64,000 nt of DNA from Sphingopyxis sp. OAS728 (GCF_014873485.1 NZ_JADBDT010000001.1:3100001-3164000); one strand, 5' to 3'; positions 52,195 to 62,523 are shown, numbered from the stretch's first letter. Translations and numbers: made by a program. The notes: generated by a model not told the origin, from the letters alone.

Positions 52195-53210
52195 TTGTTC
52201 AGCGCGAGCGTGTAGCTTTTCTGCGACGCCGGGATCGCGGCGAGGTTCGGCGACGGCTGCGTGCCGCGATAGGCGTGCACCCAGCGCCGGTTCTCGCTGA
52301 ACGACAGCACCGGCCGCACCGCATTCGCGCGGCTGCCGTCGTAGAGGCGGTCGGTTACATTATCGAGCACGAGCTTCCCGGCATCGGTCTGGACGAGCAG
52401 GAAGGCATGATCGGCGTTCGCCGCGAGATCGCGAAGCAGCACGAGCTTCATACGGTCGGCATCGATACCCGCGGCGCGCAGCATCTGCATCTTGAGGATC
52501 GCGAAATCCTCGCAATCGCCCTTGCCGCGCGCGATCGTCTGTTCGGCGGTCGCCCAGAAATCGCGCTGCCGGTAATTGCGGTCGTCGTTCACATAGGCGA
52601 TCTCGCGGTTCACCCATTGGTTGACGCGCGCGAGCAGGTCCTGCTCGGCAAGGCCCGGCGACGCATTCGCGCTGCGCAGCTTGCTCTGCATCAGCCCTGC
52701 TGGCGCGGCGCGGCGGACATGGTCCCACCGATTGTCGAAGCGCGTGCGCTTGACCGGAATCGCGCGGGTGCCGAGCTCGGCGGTGGGATCATAGTCGGTG
52801 GTTTCGGTGAGCGGGGCGAAGATCGACGGCGCGCCGCAGCTTTCGGGGCGCGCGAAGGAAATCGGGGTGCGGCTCGCGGGTTCGAGCGTGTGGCGAACCG
52901 GGAAAGCGTCGAGGCCTGCGGTCATGGGCACGGCCGCAGGAAGGGGTGCCTCGGCGCCCTGCTGATCGGCCCGGATGCGGTCGAGCGCACTCGGCGCGCC
53001 GCCCAAAATGGCGCGTGAGATGTCGATAGGCGCGGACGGCGCAACGGCCATCGCGGCCGGACATGCCGCCTTGCTGTCCGCCAACGCCTTGACGTTGAGC
53101 AGCTTCGACGAGGCGTGCGCCGCCGACGGCGTCAGCGCCGCGGCGGCGAGGGCGATGGAGACAGGAAGCCATCGCGAATCGCCAGCGACAAGATGGGCAT
53201 GCTTTCTCAT
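52140..53210 (-). CDS. LapG-type transglutaminase-like cysteine protease
   Basis: 356 residues with a signal peptide (VSIALAAAALTPSAAHA) and a long linker. The bacterial transglutaminase-like cysteine protease domain follows, with the triad Cys233 (GKGDCEDFAILK), His268 (ANADHAFLLV) and Asp283 (LVLDNVTDRLY). LapG clips the N-terminal retention module of LapA-type adhesins when c-di-GMP is low. Its genetic neighbour is the truncated adhesin, so its natural target is lost or elsewhere. Its 3' end overlaps the fusion gene by 55 bp. A LapD receptor is not seen in the window. Confidence 0.88.
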   Translation of the reverse strand: MRKHAHLVAGDSRWLPVSIALAAAALTPSAAHASSKLLNVKALADSKAACPAAMAVAPSAPIDISRAILGGAPSALDRIRADQQGAEAPLPAAVPMTAGLDAFPVRHTLEPASRTPISFARPESCGAPSIFAPLTETTDYDPTAELGTRAIPVKRTRFDNRWDHVRRAAPAGLMQSKLRSANASPGLAEQDLLARVNQWVNREIAYVNDDRNYRQRDFWATAEQTIARGKGDCEDFAILKMQMLRAAGIDADRMKLVLLRDLAANADHAFLLVQTDAGKLVLDNVTDRLYDGSRANAVRPVLSFSENRRWVHAYRGTQPSPNLAAIPASQKSYTLALNNQRSVSADPLTFKTGLSK

Positions 53211-53296
53211 GCCACCCGATTTGACGCGGCGGCGTGAGGATATGCTTCATGACGATAGTAAACGCGCCGTTGAGCATGTTTTCGGCGAGGGCGGGA

Positions 53297-53818
53297 TCAG
53301 GCGTCCGATTTGAGCGTAAGAGGGAGCCCGGCGGTGAGCAGCACCACCTCGCGTACCGTCGCCGCTACCGACTGGTTGAGCTGGCCCGCGGCGTCGCGGA
53401 ACGCCCGCGCCAGCGCATTGTCGGGGACGATGCCGAGGCCGACTTCGTTCGCGACGAGGATCAGCGTGCCCTCGAACCGGGCGATCGCGTCGCAGAGCTG
53501 GCGGCCCGCGCGCGCGATATCGGCGTCGGCGAGGAGCAGGTTTGAGACCCATAGCGTGAGGCAATCGACCAGCACGACAGCTTCGCGGCCGCTTAGCGCG
53601 TCGATCGCGTCTGGCAGCTCTCGCGGCGCTTCGACGGTCGTCCAGCGCGGATCGCGGTCCGCCCGATGACGCGCGATCCGCTCACGCATTTCGTCGTCGA
53701 AGGCTTCGGCGGTTGCGACGAAAACCGGATTGCCGCCCGCGGCTTCGGCGCGCGCCTGCGCATAGCGACTCTTGCCCGATCGCGCGCCGCCGAGCACGAA
53801 CAGCGACGATCCGCTCAT
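53297..53818 (-). CDS. cobU: Adenosylcobinamide kinase / cobinamide-phosphate guanylyltransferase
   Basis: A 173-residue CobU/CobP: Walker A ([17 protein letters not shown]), the guanylylated-His region ([15 protein letters not shown]) and [32 protein letters not shown]. It activates cobinamide to GDP-cobinamide for attachment of the lower ligand. Last gene of the cobalamin operon, overlapping cobQ by 4 bp. Confidence 0.94.
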   Translation of the reverse strand: MSGSSLFVLGGARSGKSRYAQARAEAAGGNPVFVATAEAFDDEMRERIARHRADRDPRWTTVEAPRELPDAIDALSGREAVVLVDCLTLWVSNLLLADADIARAGRQLCDAIARFEGTLILVANEVGLGIVPDNALARAFRDAAGQLNQSVAATVREVVLLTAGLPLTLKSDA

Positions 53819-55272
53819 GCGCTGATCCCCGCGATCCGCAGCATCGCGTCGATATCGGCATGCGCCGCAAACTCGCCCGCAATGTCGTCGAGCGCGGCAT
53901 CGACATCGGCGACATAGTCGCGGCCGTTGCCCGCGACGCCGATCCGCGCAAGCAATGCCTGCCGCAGTTCGGGCGACGCGAACAGGCCGTGCAGATAGGA
54001 GCCGATCACATTGCCTGCGGCATTGACCGCACCATCGCGGGCAGCGCCTTCCATTATGGCAAAGGGCCGTTCGGTGCCGGGACCATGCGTTTCGCCCATG
54101 TGCATCTCATACCCTTCGACCGGCGCGCCAAGCGCTGTCCCTTCCACCTGACGGAGCACCTTGGCGGGCGAGAGTATCGTCTCGACATCGAGCAGGCCGA
54201 GCCCCTCGACCGCGGCCGGCGCGCCCTCGATCCCCAGCGGGTCGGCGATACGCTTGCCCAGCATCTGGTATCCGCCGCACAGCCCGACGATCAGCCCGCC
54301 GCGCCGGTGATGCGCCTTGATATCGATGTCCCAGCCCTCGGCGCGCAGCGCGGCGAGGTCGGCGATCGTCGCCTTCGATCCGGGTAGCACGATGATCCCT
54401 GCCTCGGCGGGGATCGGGCGGCCCGGCGGCACCATGACGATCTCGACCCCGGGCTCGAGCTTGAGCGGGTCGAGGTCGTCGAAGTTCGAGATGCGCGGAA
54501 GGATCGGGCAGGCGATCATCCGCCGGCCCTCGCGTGGATCGGCAGGGCGTTCGAGGATCACCGCATCCTCGCTCGGCAGGCGCGATGCGGCGCTCAGCCA
54601 GGGGATGACGCCGAAACCCGGCCAGCCGCTGCGCTTTTCGATCTCGCGATAGCCATCCTCGAACAGCGCCGGGTCGCCGCGAAACTTGTTGATCAGGAAG
54701 CCGCGGATCATCGCCGCATCTTCGGGATCGATCACCGCGCGCGTCCCGACCAGCGACGCGATCACCCCGCCGCGATCGATATCGCCGATCAAGACCACGG
54801 GGACATCGGCGGCGCGCGCAAAGCCCATATTGGCGATGTCGCCCGCGCGCAGGTTGATCTCGGCGGGCGATCCGGCGCCCTCGACGACGACGATATCGGC
54901 GGCGGCGCGAAGGCGATCGTAACTTTCGAGCACTTCGGCCATAAGCGCGCCGCGCGCTTCGCGAAAATTGCCGCTGCCGAGCGTGCCGCGCACGCGGCCG
55001 TGGACGATGAGTTGCGAAGTACGGTCGGCCTGCGGCTTCAGCAGCACCGGATTCATGTCGCTGTGCGGCTCGACACGGCACGCGATCGCTTGCAGCGCCT
55101 GCGCGCGCCCGATCTCGCCGCCGTCGATCGTGACCGCGGCATTGTTCGACATATTCTGCGGTTTGAAGGGCAGCACGCGAAGCCCGCGATTGCTGAACGC
55201 GCGGCAGAGGCCGGCGACGAGCACCGACTTGCCGACGTCCGAACCGGTGCCCTGCAGCATCAGCGCAGCCAT
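53815..55272 (-). CDS. cobQ: Cobyric acid synthase
   Basis: 485 residues from ATG 55272. N-terminal ATP-dependent synthetase ([38 protein letters not shown]) and C-terminal class I glutamine amidotransferase with the catalytic Cys in [13 protein letters not shown]. It amidates the corrin ring. In salvage it can act on imported cobyrinate forms. It overlaps cbiB by 13 bp. Confidence 0.94.
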   Translation of the reverse strand: MAALMLQGTGSDVGKSVLVAGLCRAFSNRGLRVLPFKPQNMSNNAAVTIDGGEIGRAQALQAIACRVEPHSDMNPVLLKPQADRTSQLIVHGRVRGTLGSGNFREARGALMAEVLESYDRLRAAADIVVVEGAGSPAEINLRAGDIANMGFARAADVPVVLIGDIDRGGVIASLVGTRAVIDPEDAAMIRGFLINKFRGDPALFEDGYREIEKRSGWPGFGVIPWLSAASRLPSEDAVILERPADPREGRRMIACPILPRISNFDDLDPLKLEPGVEIVMVPPGRPIPAEAGIIVLPGSKATIADLAALRAEGWDIDIKAHHRRGGLIVGLCGGYQMLGKRIADPLGIEGAPAAVEGLGLLDVETILSPAKVLRQVEGTALGAPVEGYEMHMGETHGPGTERPFAIMEGAARDGAVNAAGNVIGSYLHGLFASPELRQALLARIGVAGNGRDYVADVDAALDDIAGEFAAHADIDAMLRIAGISA

Positions 55273-56198
55273 GCGGCGCCTCCCGCGATCAGCCACAGCA
55301 GCAAGCACGCGCGCAGATAGATGGCGAGCGCGCGGTCGATTGCGTCGCCGCACGCGTCGCTCACCCCGTCGCCGATCCATGGTTTGTCGTGCATCACGCT
55401 GTCATAGGCGATCGGGCCCGCGAGCCGAAGCCCCAGCGCGCCGGCCATCGCCGCCTCGGGCCAGCCGGCATTGGGTGAGGCATGTTTGCGCGCATCGCGC
55501 CACAGGATGCGCCACCCGGCGCCGCCCGCGACACACAGCAACAGGCCCGATAGCCGTGCGGGAATCCAGTTGGCGAGATCGTCGGCGCGTGCCGCCGCCC
55601 AGCCAAAGGCGCGCCAGCGCTCCTCGCGGTGGCCGATCAGGCTGTCGGCGGTGTTCACGGCTTTATACGCCCATACCCCCGGCAGGCCGAGCAGGATCAG
55701 CCAGAACAACGGCGCGACGACGCCGTCGCAGAAACTCTCGGCGAGGCTTTCAATCGCGGCGCGGGCGACGCCGGCCTCATCGAGCGCGGCGGTGTCGCGG
55801 CCGACGATCATGCCGACCGCGCTTTGGGCGCCCGTGAGGTCGCGCGCATCGATCCGCTCGCCGACCGCGCGCACATGATCGAACAGGATGCGCTGCGCCA
55901 GAGCGGGCCAGGCGAGGATGGCCACGGCGACCCAGCCCCACGCGCCGAATGATGCGAGCAACAGATGCTGGAGCGCCCAGCCGGGGCCGGCGGCGAGGAT
56001 GAACAGCAAGAGCAGGGTCAGGACGCCCAGAGCACGCCGCGCGGCGAAGCTATATTCGGAGCGGTTCCACGCCACTTCACGGCCCTCGATGATCCGCGCG
56101 AACAGCCCGACCGGGTGGCCGATGCGGCGATAGAGCGCGCGCGGCCAGCCGAACGCCGCGTCGAGCGCCAGGGCGGTGAGCGCGACCGGCTCAGCCAT
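55260..56198 (-). CDS. cbiB: Adenosylcobinamide-phosphate synthase
   Basis: A 312-residue membrane protein of the CbiB/CobD family: [60 protein letters not shown] and WGLP-type helices. It attaches the aminopropanol arm to cobyric acid. The start ATG 56198 overlaps the end of the next-upstream gene (8 bp). Confidence 0.93.
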   Translation of the reverse strand: MAEPVALTALALDAAFGWPRALYRRIGHPVGLFARIIEGREVAWNRSEYSFAARRALGVLTLLLLFILAAGPGWALQHLLLASFGAWGWVAVAILAWPALAQRILFDHVRAVGERIDARDLTGAQSAVGMIVGRDTAALDEAGVARAAIESLAESFCDGVVAPLFWLILLGLPGVWAYKAVNTADSLIGHREERWRAFGWAAARADDLANWIPARLSGLLLCVAGGAGWRILWRDARKHASPNAGWPEAAMAGALGLRLAGPIAYDSVMHDKPWIGDGVSDACGDAIDRALAIYLRACLLLWLIAGGAAWLR

Positions 56199-57165
56199 CG
56201 GCGAGCGCTGCTTCGAGCCGCGCGCGCGCATCGGCATCGGCGGGCAGGCCGATCCGGAGCCAGCGGGGTTGGTCGGCGAAAGGCCGGGTCAGGATCGCGC
56301 GCCGCGCGAGCCGTTCGAACAGCGCCTGCGCATCGTCGACCTCGATCAGGCGAAAGAGCGGGCAGTCGCCCGTTGGCCGAAAGCCTTGGCGCGCCAGCAG
56401 GGCGTCGAGCGCGGCGGCTTCGGCGGGCAGGCGGCGCCGTGTCGTGGCGATCCAGTCGCGGTCGGCGTAGGCGGCGGTGCCAATCGCAATCGCCGCGGCC
56501 GATAGCGGCCATGCGCCGAGCCGCTCGCGCAGCGCCGCGACGATAGGCTGCGGGGCAATGACGAAGCCGAGCCGGACACCCGCGAGCCCGAAAAATTTGC
56601 CGAAGGAGCGAAAGACGATCAGCCTTGCGTCGTCATCGACCGACGTCGCGACACTTGCCGCCGGATCGACATCGGCGAAGGCCTCGTCGACCAGCAGCCA
56701 GTCATCCGGCCCGCGCGCGTCCAGCAGCGCCTGCATGGCATCGGCGCCGATTGCATGGCCGTCAGGATTGTTGGGATTGGCGAGGATCAGCGTGCCGTCA
56801 TGGCGCCGTGCTGCTTCGCGGTCGATGGGCATGCTTTCCGCGAGCATTTCGCCATGCGTGCGATAGCTTGGCGCGATATGCCGTGCGGGACGGCTCACCA
56901 GCGTCCCGGTGAGCCGCAAGCCGATCTCGCTGCCCGGCACCGCGCAGACATGGCGTGGATCGACGCCGAAAAAGGATGCGGCGACGGCTTCGAGTTGTGT
57001 CAGTGCTTCGGGATCGGGCAGGCGCTGCCAGTCGACCGGGATGTCGGCTGTGCCCGGCCAGACGTGCGGGTTGATCCCGGTCGACAGGTCGATCCAGTCG
57101 CTGTCGCCGAAATGACGTCTCGCCGCCTCGATCCCGCCGCCATGCCAGGTCCAACGTGCGCTCAT
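56191..57165 (-). CDS. cobD: Threonine-phosphate decarboxylase, cobalamin pathway
   Basis: 324 residues of a PLP fold-type I enzyme: WIDLSTGINPHVWPG, ILANPNNPDGHAIG, DEAFADV and the PLP-Lys motif RSFGKFFGLAGVRLGF. It makes the aminopropanol phosphate that CbiB joins to the ring (called CobC in some alphaproteobacteria). Start ATG 57165 overlaps the cobS stop by 4 bp. Confidence 0.9.
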   Translation of the reverse strand: MSARWTWHGGGIEAARRHFGDSDWIDLSTGINPHVWPGTADIPVDWQRLPDPEALTQLEAVAASFFGVDPRHVCAVPGSEIGLRLTGTLVSRPARHIAPSYRTHGEMLAESMPIDREAARRHDGTLILANPNNPDGHAIGADAMQALLDARGPDDWLLVDEAFADVDPAASVATSVDDDARLIVFRSFGKFFGLAGVRLGFVIAPQPIVAALRERLGAWPLSAAAIAIGTAAYADRDWIATTRRRLPAEAAALDALLARQGFRPTGDCPLFRLIEVDDAQALFERLARRAILTRPFADQPRWLRIGLPADADARARLEAALADG

Positions 57166-57881
57166 GCCAGATGCGCCCACAACAGCGCGGCGGCGAGCAG
57201 CAGGCTTTCGCCGAGTTCGATTCCGGCGCCATGCCCGTCGCCTGAAATTCCGCCGATGTTGCGCAGCAACCACCAGCCCCAGAGAAGGAAGGCCATTGGT
57301 GCAACGAGCAGCGAAGGTGAGAGCCACGCCGCGGCGACGAGAGCTAACGCCCATAGGACGAAGTCGACCGGCCGCACGGCATTGCGAAACCGCGATCCGA
57401 GCCCGGCGTGGAGGTCGGGCAGCGCGCGCGACCAGACGAGCGGGCCGATCCGCGCCGCGAACGGGACCAGCGCGATGGCGGGAAAGGCTTGGATGGTGAG
57501 CAATGCGTGGAGCAGGACGAGCTTGGCGAGCAGTTGCAGGGCGATGGCCACAACCGCGAAGCTGCCGACATGCGGGTCGCCGAGGACAGCGATCATGCGC
57601 TCGCGATCCTTGTGTGCCGCACCGCTGGCATCGGCGATATCGCCGAGTCCGTCGAGATGCAGCGCGCCGGTGACCGCGACCCAGACGATGAGCGCGCAGA
57701 GGGCCCCCGTCCACGGATCGATTTGCGTGCCGGCCCAGCCGGCGCCGGTGACGAGCGCGCCGACGATCAACCCGACCGCAGGAAACCAGCGCATCGATGC
57801 TGCGAATTCGTCGCTCGAAACCGCGATCCGCGGCGTCGGCAGCCGCGTCAGGAACTGGATCGCGACGATCAGCCCCTTCAC
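57162..57881 (-). CDS. cobS: Adenosylcobinamide-GDP ribazoletransferase (cobalamin synthase)
   Basis: About 239 residues from GTG 57881 (VKGLIVAIQFLTRLPTPRI). Integral membrane enzyme with the family Asp motif LDGLGDIADASGAAHKD and ERMIAVLGDPHVGSFAV. It joins GDP-cobinamide to alpha-ribazole. The GTGA overlap with the phosphatase gene confirms the start. Confidence 0.92.
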   Translation of the reverse strand: MKGLIVAIQFLTRLPTPRIAVSSDEFAASMRWFPAVGLIVGALVTGAGWAGTQIDPWTGALCALIVWVAVTGALHLDGLGDIADASGAAHKDRERMIAVLGDPHVGSFAVVAIALQLLAKLVLLHALLTIQAFPAIALVPFAARIGPLVWSRALPDLHAGLGSRFRNAVRPVDFVLWALALVAAAWLSPSLLVAPMAFLLWGWWLLRNIGGISGDGHGAGIELGESLLLAAALLWAHLA

Positions 57882-58447
57882 GGAGTGAGTCCCGCAATCT
57901 GCGCGCTGGGCTGCTCGCCCGGCCAGACGCGAAGCGAGAGCCGCGCGGCATAGGGCAGGTCGAACGCCCAGAGCTGGCGCTGGTCGAAACCGCAAAGCAC
58001 ATGGAGCGCCGCGCGCATCGCGCCGCCGTGGGTCACGACGAGGGTAGGGATCGGCGCAAGATCGCCTATCGCGGCGGAGACGCGTGCGACGAGCGACGAC
58101 CAGCGTTCGCCGCCGGGCGGCGGGTTGGCGTCGGGGTCGTCCCAGAAGCGGCCGAAGGCGTCCCGGTCGACGGCGCTGCTCGGCTGGCCATCCCAGTCGC
58201 CGAAATCGAGTTCGCGCCAGCGCGGGTCAATCGCGAGCGCTAGGCCCGTCGCTGCGCCGATCGCTTCGGCTGCTTCGCGGCTCCGGCGAAGGTTGGACGC
58301 GATCAGGCGTTCGATGCCGAGGTCCCGGGCTTGCGCTGTGCAGGCGGCAATACCATCGACCGTCGGCATCCCATCGGTGCGGCCCATCAGCAGTCCCGGC
58401 GTTTCGGGCGCGCCATGGCGCAGCAGATGGAGCGCAAAGGCGGTCAC
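57878..58447 (-). CDS. Histidine phosphatase family protein, probable alpha-ribazole phosphatase
   Basis: 189 residues from GTG 58447. RHG catalytic motif (FALHLLRHGAPETPGLLMGR), second catalytic His in LVVTHGGAMRAAL, and SNLRRSREAAEAIG. Placed between cobT and cobS it should dephosphorylate alpha-ribazole-5'-phosphate or cobalamin-5'-phosphate (the CobC step). The start overlaps the cobT stop (GTGA). Confidence 0.9.
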   Translation of the reverse strand: MTAFALHLLRHGAPETPGLLMGRTDGMPTVDGIAACTAQARDLGIERLIASNLRRSREAAEAIGAATGLALAIDPRWRELDFGDWDGQPSSAVDRDAFGRFWDDPDANPPPGGERWSSLVARVSAAIGDLAPIPTLVVTHGGAMRAALHVLCGFDQRQLWAFDLPYAARLSLRVWPGEQPSAQIAGLTP

Positions 58448-59460
58448 AGCGATGCCGAGACCTCGGCCTCGGCAAAGGTTGCCATCCGGTCGTGCGCCGC
58501 GAGAGCGCTGCGGATGATATTCGCCGCGACCGCCGCCCCGCTGCCTTCGCCGAGCCGCATGTCCAGCGCCAGCAACGGATGGAGGCCGAGCAGGTCGAGC
58601 AGGCGCCGGTGCCCCGGTTCGGCCGAGCAATGGCCCGCGATGCAATGCGCGGTGATCGCGGCATTGCCGGCCGCGAGCGGGGCGATCGCCGAAGTGCAGA
58701 TGAACCCGTCGAGCAGCACGGGCACGCCGAGTTGGCGCGCGCGCAGGATGGCGCCCGCAATCGCCGCAATCTCGCGCCCGCCGACGCGGCGCAGCGTCTC
58801 GAACGCCGAGCGCGGCGCGTCGGCGTGGAACGCGATGGCTTGATTGACGACCGCGGTCTTGCGCGCGACGCCATGGCCGTCGACCCCGGTGCCGGGGCCG
58901 ACCCATTCGGCCGCATCGCCGCCCAGACTGCGCGCGCAGAGCGCGGCGGCGGCGGTCGAATTGCCGATCCCCATTTCGCCGAGGACGATCAGGTCGAGGT
59001 CGGCGTCGACCGCCGCCGCGCCGCGGTTGAGCGCGTCCAGACATTCGGCTTCGCTCATCGCCGGGGCGATGGTGAAATCGGCGGTCGGGCGGTCGAGATC
59101 GAGCGAGACGACCGCGAGTTCGAGCCCCGCCGCGCCCGACAAGGCGTTGATCGCCGCGCCGCCATTCGCGAAATTGCCGACCATCTGCGCGGTGACGCTC
59201 GGCGGAAAGGCGCTGACGCCATGGACGGTGACGCCATGGTTGCCGGCGAAGATGGCGGCGCGCGCGTGGGCGACCTGCGGCCGCGCCCTGCCCTGCCACC
59301 CGGCGAAGAAGATCGCGAGGTCTTCGAGCCGACCGAGCGAACCCGCGGGTTTGGTCAGTTCGCCCTGCCGCACCCGTGCATCGGCTTCGGCATCGCGGTC
59401 AGGCCCACGCAGGTTGGCGAGCGCGGCCTCGAAGGCCTGAACGGAAGCAAAGCTGGTCAT
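58444..59460 (-). CDS. cobT: Nicotinate-nucleotide-dimethylbenzimidazole phosphoribosyltransferase
   Basis: 338 residues from ATG 59460. Family motifs: TKPAGSLGRLEDLAIFFAGW, FAGNHGVTVHGVSAFPPSVT, VLGEMGIGNSTAAAAL and the catalytic Glu in DMRLGEGSGAAVA. It activates the lower-ligand base to its ribotide. It overlaps DUF1636 by 4 bp. The long + strand frame over it is shadow. Confidence 0.94.
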   Translation of the reverse strand: MTSFASVQAFEAALANLRGPDRDAEADARVRQGELTKPAGSLGRLEDLAIFFAGWQGRARPQVAHARAAIFAGNHGVTVHGVSAFPPSVTAQMVGNFANGGAAINALSGAAGLELAVVSLDLDRPTADFTIAPAMSEAECLDALNRGAAAVDADLDLIVLGEMGIGNSTAAAALCARSLGGDAAEWVGPGTGVDGHGVARKTAVVNQAIAFHADAPRSAFETLRRVGGREIAAIAGAILRARQLGVPVLLDGFICTSAIAPLAAGNAAITAHCIAGHCSAEPGHRRLLDLLGLHPLLALDMRLGEGSGAAVAANIIRSALAAHDRMATFAEAEVSASL

Positions 59461-59864
59461 TCGGCGACAAATCCTGGCGGGGGTGTGCGGGTGATGAAAT
59501 GGCCTTTGACGCCTTCGGGCCAAAGCGAATAGGGGACGCGGCCATGCTCGCTCGCGGCATAATGGACCGCATAGTCGAGGATGGCGCGCGCCGATTCGGC
59601 GTCGCCTTGAAAGCGGCCGAGGACGTAGCCGACCTTGTCGGGCGCGCGCAGGTGGACGGTACAATGATCCGCGCATGCGAAGAGGCACGCCATTTCCTGG
59701 ACCGCGATGGAGGCATAGTGCGGCTCATCTTCCTGGAGGCGTTTCAATGCCTCGACGAGCCGCGCGCCGCCACGCACGCCCGACGCGTCGTCCCGGGACT
59801 CGCGGCTGTGGCGGCAGGTGTTGCACACCACCACCGCCGGACCCGGATCGACGCGCGTGAGCAT
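59457..59864 (-). CDS. DUF1636 Cys-rich protein of the cobalamin operon
   Basis: 135 residues. Four Cys in two pairs (VVVCNTCRHSRESRD, then MACLFACADHCTVHLRAPDK with a fifth Cys) suggest a metal site or a thin-ferredoxin-like [2Fe-2S] site. The family, DUF1636, is known to occur with cobalamin genes but has no proven function. Its TGATG overlap with the upstream membrane-protein gene and 4-bp overlap with cobT make it part of the operon. Confidence 0.8.
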   Translation of the reverse strand: MLTRVDPGPAVVVCNTCRHSRESRDDASGVRGGARLVEALKRLQEDEPHYASIAVQEMACLFACADHCTVHLRAPDKVGYVLGRFQGDAESARAILDYAVHYAASEHGRVPYSLWPEGVKGHFITRTPPPGFVAE

Positions 59865-60409
59865 CAGGCCGCCGTTGCCGGTTGCTGCGGTGCGGGAACA
59901 CCTGCCGCGACGAGCACGCGATAGAGGACATAAAGCCCGATCAGGATCGCGCCGTTGCGCACGAACTGCTCGGCGAGCAGATCGGGCGCCATTGCGGTGT
60001 GCAGCCCGCCGAGGACGAGCGCGAAGGCGAGGATGATGCCCTTGAACGCCGTGAACCCGGCGGCATAGGCGAGGCTCAGCCGCGCCGCGACCGTGCGGTA
60101 ATCGAGCGCCTGCAACGCCGCATAGCCTGCGAGCGCCGAACCGACCGCCGCCGTGCCGAGCCCGACGCCCCACGCCAGTGTGCTTCCGTCGCGCGGATAG
60201 CCAAGCAGGAAGAAGCCGACGAACTGGCTCGCTGCCCACGCCAGCAGCATCAGCGCGAGGCCGTCGCGGCGGCGCATATGCACCGCCGCGAGCGCCGCAA
60301 GCGACGGAAAGGGCGTTGCGCAACCGAGCGCGAGCGTCGTTACAGTGCTCGCGGCCGTCAGCAGCGAGACCCACAGCGTCGAGGCGCCCCGATCCGACAG
60401 CACGGCCAT
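59864..60409 (-). CDS. Cobalamin-operon membrane protein of unknown family
   Basis: 181 residues, five or six hydrophobic helices (ALMLLAWAASQFVGFFLLGY, GVGLGTAAVGSALAGYAALQ, FTAFKGIILAFALVLGGLHT). It is squeezed between btuB and DUF1636 with TGATG overlaps on both sides, so it must be made with them. A transport role for cobalt, cobinamide or a lower-ligand base is a natural guess; no family was recognised, though CbtA-like proteins are one candidate. Confidence 0.7.
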   Translation of the reverse strand: MAVLSDRGASTLWVSLLTAASTVTTLALGCATPFPSLAALAAVHMRRRDGLALMLLAWAASQFVGFFLLGYPRDGSTLAWGVGLGTAAVGSALAGYAALQALDYRTVAARLSLAYAAGFTAFKGIILAFALVLGGLHTAMAPDLLAEQFVRNGAILIGLYVLYRVLVAAGVPAPQQPATAA

Positions 60410-62367
60410 CAGAAACGGCCCCTTATGCCGGCATAGATGCTGCGACCGAGCGAGCCATAGCGGAACGCGGTCATATATTGCTCGTCGAAGATGTTCTCGG
60501 CGCGTGCGAACAGCTTGACCTCGTCCGACAGCGCATATTCGGCGCGCAGGTCGACGAGCGTATAATCGTCGAGCCGTTGTGCGTTGCTGGCATTGTCATA
60601 GCTCTTGCCCGACCAGCGGACTGCTGCGCCGAGTTCGAGCCCGAAATCGAAGCCATAGCTCGCCGAGGCGTTGGCCGTTTGACGCGGCCGGCGCGGCAGC
60701 CATTTGCCGAAATTGGCGGTGCCTTCGGAGCGATCCTCGGCGACGATCCAGCTGTAATTGCCGTCGAGCTTCAATCCGCCGAGGGCCAGCGCCGCGGTCG
60801 CCTCGACGCCATGCGCCTCGCTGCGCGCGACGTTCGAATAATAGCCGAAACGGCGCGTCGTCGGGTCACCCGGCACGAAACACATCGGGTTGGTCGTCGT
60901 CGACGAACAGCTGTTGTAGATGATCTGGTTCGTCGTCGTGCGGTCGAACCAGGTCGCGCCGACCATCAGCTTGTTGTCGAACAGATGCTGCTCGACGCCG
61001 GCTTCCCAGCCGTGCGCTTCCTCGGGGTCGAGCCCGATATTCCCATATTCGCTGAACTGTTGATAAAGCGACGGCGCCTTGAAGCCTTCGCCATAGCTTG
61101 CGCGCAGCACCGTGCCGGTCGAAAGGCGCCATACGCCGCCCGCAGCGAACAAGGTCTGCCCGCCAAAGCTGTCATGATCGTCGTAACGGACGCCGCCGTT
61201 CAGCGTCAGCCCGTCGAGCGGTTCGACGCTGAGCTGGCCATAAACGCTGGTGATCTCGGCCTTGCCGCGCGCGAATGCCGGGACCGGGGTTGCCAGCGAC
61301 GCTGCGGGCGAGCGGCTGCGGAAATCGGACCGTTCATTCTCGACCCCGAAGATCGCGGTGATGCGGTCGGTAAAATCGAAGCTGCCCTGATATTCCCAGC
61401 GCTGGTTCTTGCCGTCGGCCTCGAAGCTTTGCGGACGCGCGCGGTCAGGATTGAAATTGTCGCGGTTCGTGTCTGTGTAAGCGTAAGCGATACGGTTGCG
61501 GAAGCGGCCACCCACGAGGTCGACATTGAGCCCGGCGTAACCGACGAACTCCTTGTTGAGGCCATAATCGTTGCTGTCGACGTTGAAGCCGTCGAATTCG
61601 ACCCGGCCGCTCGAATAATAGCCCCGCACATCGACGCTGACATTGTCGGCGAGCGCGAGTTCGGCGCGGCCGGAGAGATTGGTGTTGCGATAGCCGTCAC
61701 GCTCGACCCCGCCGAACGCCTTGGCGTGCGACGAAATACCGTCGGTGGTGAAGCGCTGGCCGCCGATGCGCCAGCTCAGCGGGCCCGTGCGGCCGCCGAC
61801 CGCGGCGCGCGCGCTGACGGTCTGGCGCGATCCCGCTTCGAGGTCGAAACTGCCTTCGAGCGCTTTTTCGGGCGAGGCGGTGACGACGTTGACGACGCCG
61901 CCGATCGCCTGGCTGCCCCACAGGATCGACTGTGGTCCGCGCAGCACTTCGATCCGCGAAATGTCGCCGGCGAGCAAATTGGTGAAGTTGAAGCCGCCGC
62001 CGGTCGACGACGGATCGTTGAGCTTCACCCCGTCGATCACGACGACGCTATGGTCCGATTCGGCGCCGCGAATGCGGAGCGAAGTCGACGTGCCGTAACC
62101 GCCGTTGCGCGAGATGCTGATGCCCGGCGTGCGGAGCAGCAATTCGGTGACGCCGATATCCTGCGCGCGGTCGATCGCTTCTTTGTCGATCACGGCGATC
62201 GACGACGGCACTTCGTCGAGTGTCAGCGGCGCGCGCGTTGCGGTGACGATGATGCTGTCGCCGTCGGCGGCGACGGCATGCGCCGTGCCCGCGTCCTCGG
62301 CAAACGCGGCAGAGGAGGCCGCAACGGCGGCAAGGCAGATCGAACTTCGGAAAACAAATTTGAACAT
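60409..62367 (-). CDS. btuB: TonB-dependent cobalamin receptor BtuB
   Basis: About 652 residues from ATG 62367. Signal peptide (FRSSICLAAVAASSAAFAED), TonB box region (DSIIVTATRAPLTLDEVPSS), plug (about 35-155, IRGAESDHSVVVIDGVKLND, IEVLRGPQSILWGSQAIGGV) and a barrel ending in the outer-membrane signature Phe (YAGIRGRF). First gene of the operon and preceded by a cobalamin riboswitch, which makes the substrate assignment firm. It needs the TonB system encoded at 1012-3649 or another copy. Confidence 0.93.
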   Translation of the reverse strand: MFKFVFRSSICLAAVAASSAAFAEDAGTAHAVAADGDSIIVTATRAPLTLDEVPSSIAVIDKEAIDRAQDIGVTELLLRTPGISISRNGGYGTSTSLRIRGAESDHSVVVIDGVKLNDPSSTGGGFNFTNLLAGDISRIEVLRGPQSILWGSQAIGGVVNVVTASPEKALEGSFDLEAGSRQTVSARAAVGGRTGPLSWRIGGQRFTTDGISSHAKAFGGVERDGYRNTNLSGRAELALADNVSVDVRGYYSSGRVEFDGFNVDSNDYGLNKEFVGYAGLNVDLVGGRFRNRIAYAYTDTNRDNFNPDRARPQSFEADGKNQRWEYQGSFDFTDRITAIFGVENERSDFRSRSPAASLATPVPAFARGKAEITSVYGQLSVEPLDGLTLNGGVRYDDHDSFGGQTLFAAGGVWRLSTGTVLRASYGEGFKAPSLYQQFSEYGNIGLDPEEAHGWEAGVEQHLFDNKLMVGATWFDRTTTNQIIYNSCSSTTTNPMCFVPGDPTTRRFGYYSNVARSEAHGVEATAALALGGLKLDGNYSWIVAEDRSEGTANFGKWLPRRPRQTANASASYGFDFGLELGAAVRWSGKSYDNASNAQRLDDYTLVDLRAEYALSDEVKLFARAENIFDEQYMTAFRYGSLGRSIYAGIRGRF

Positions 62368-62523
62368 TGGGTACCCCATCGACGAGGCCGCCCACACGCG
62401 TGGGATCGATGGGTTGTCCGGGGACGCACGACATCGAGCCCGCGCGCGAACGCGGCCAAACCTGTCGTCATGCGGGTTCACCCCCGTCCGCCCGGCACAC
62501 CCTGTCCGGTCGAAAGACGACGG

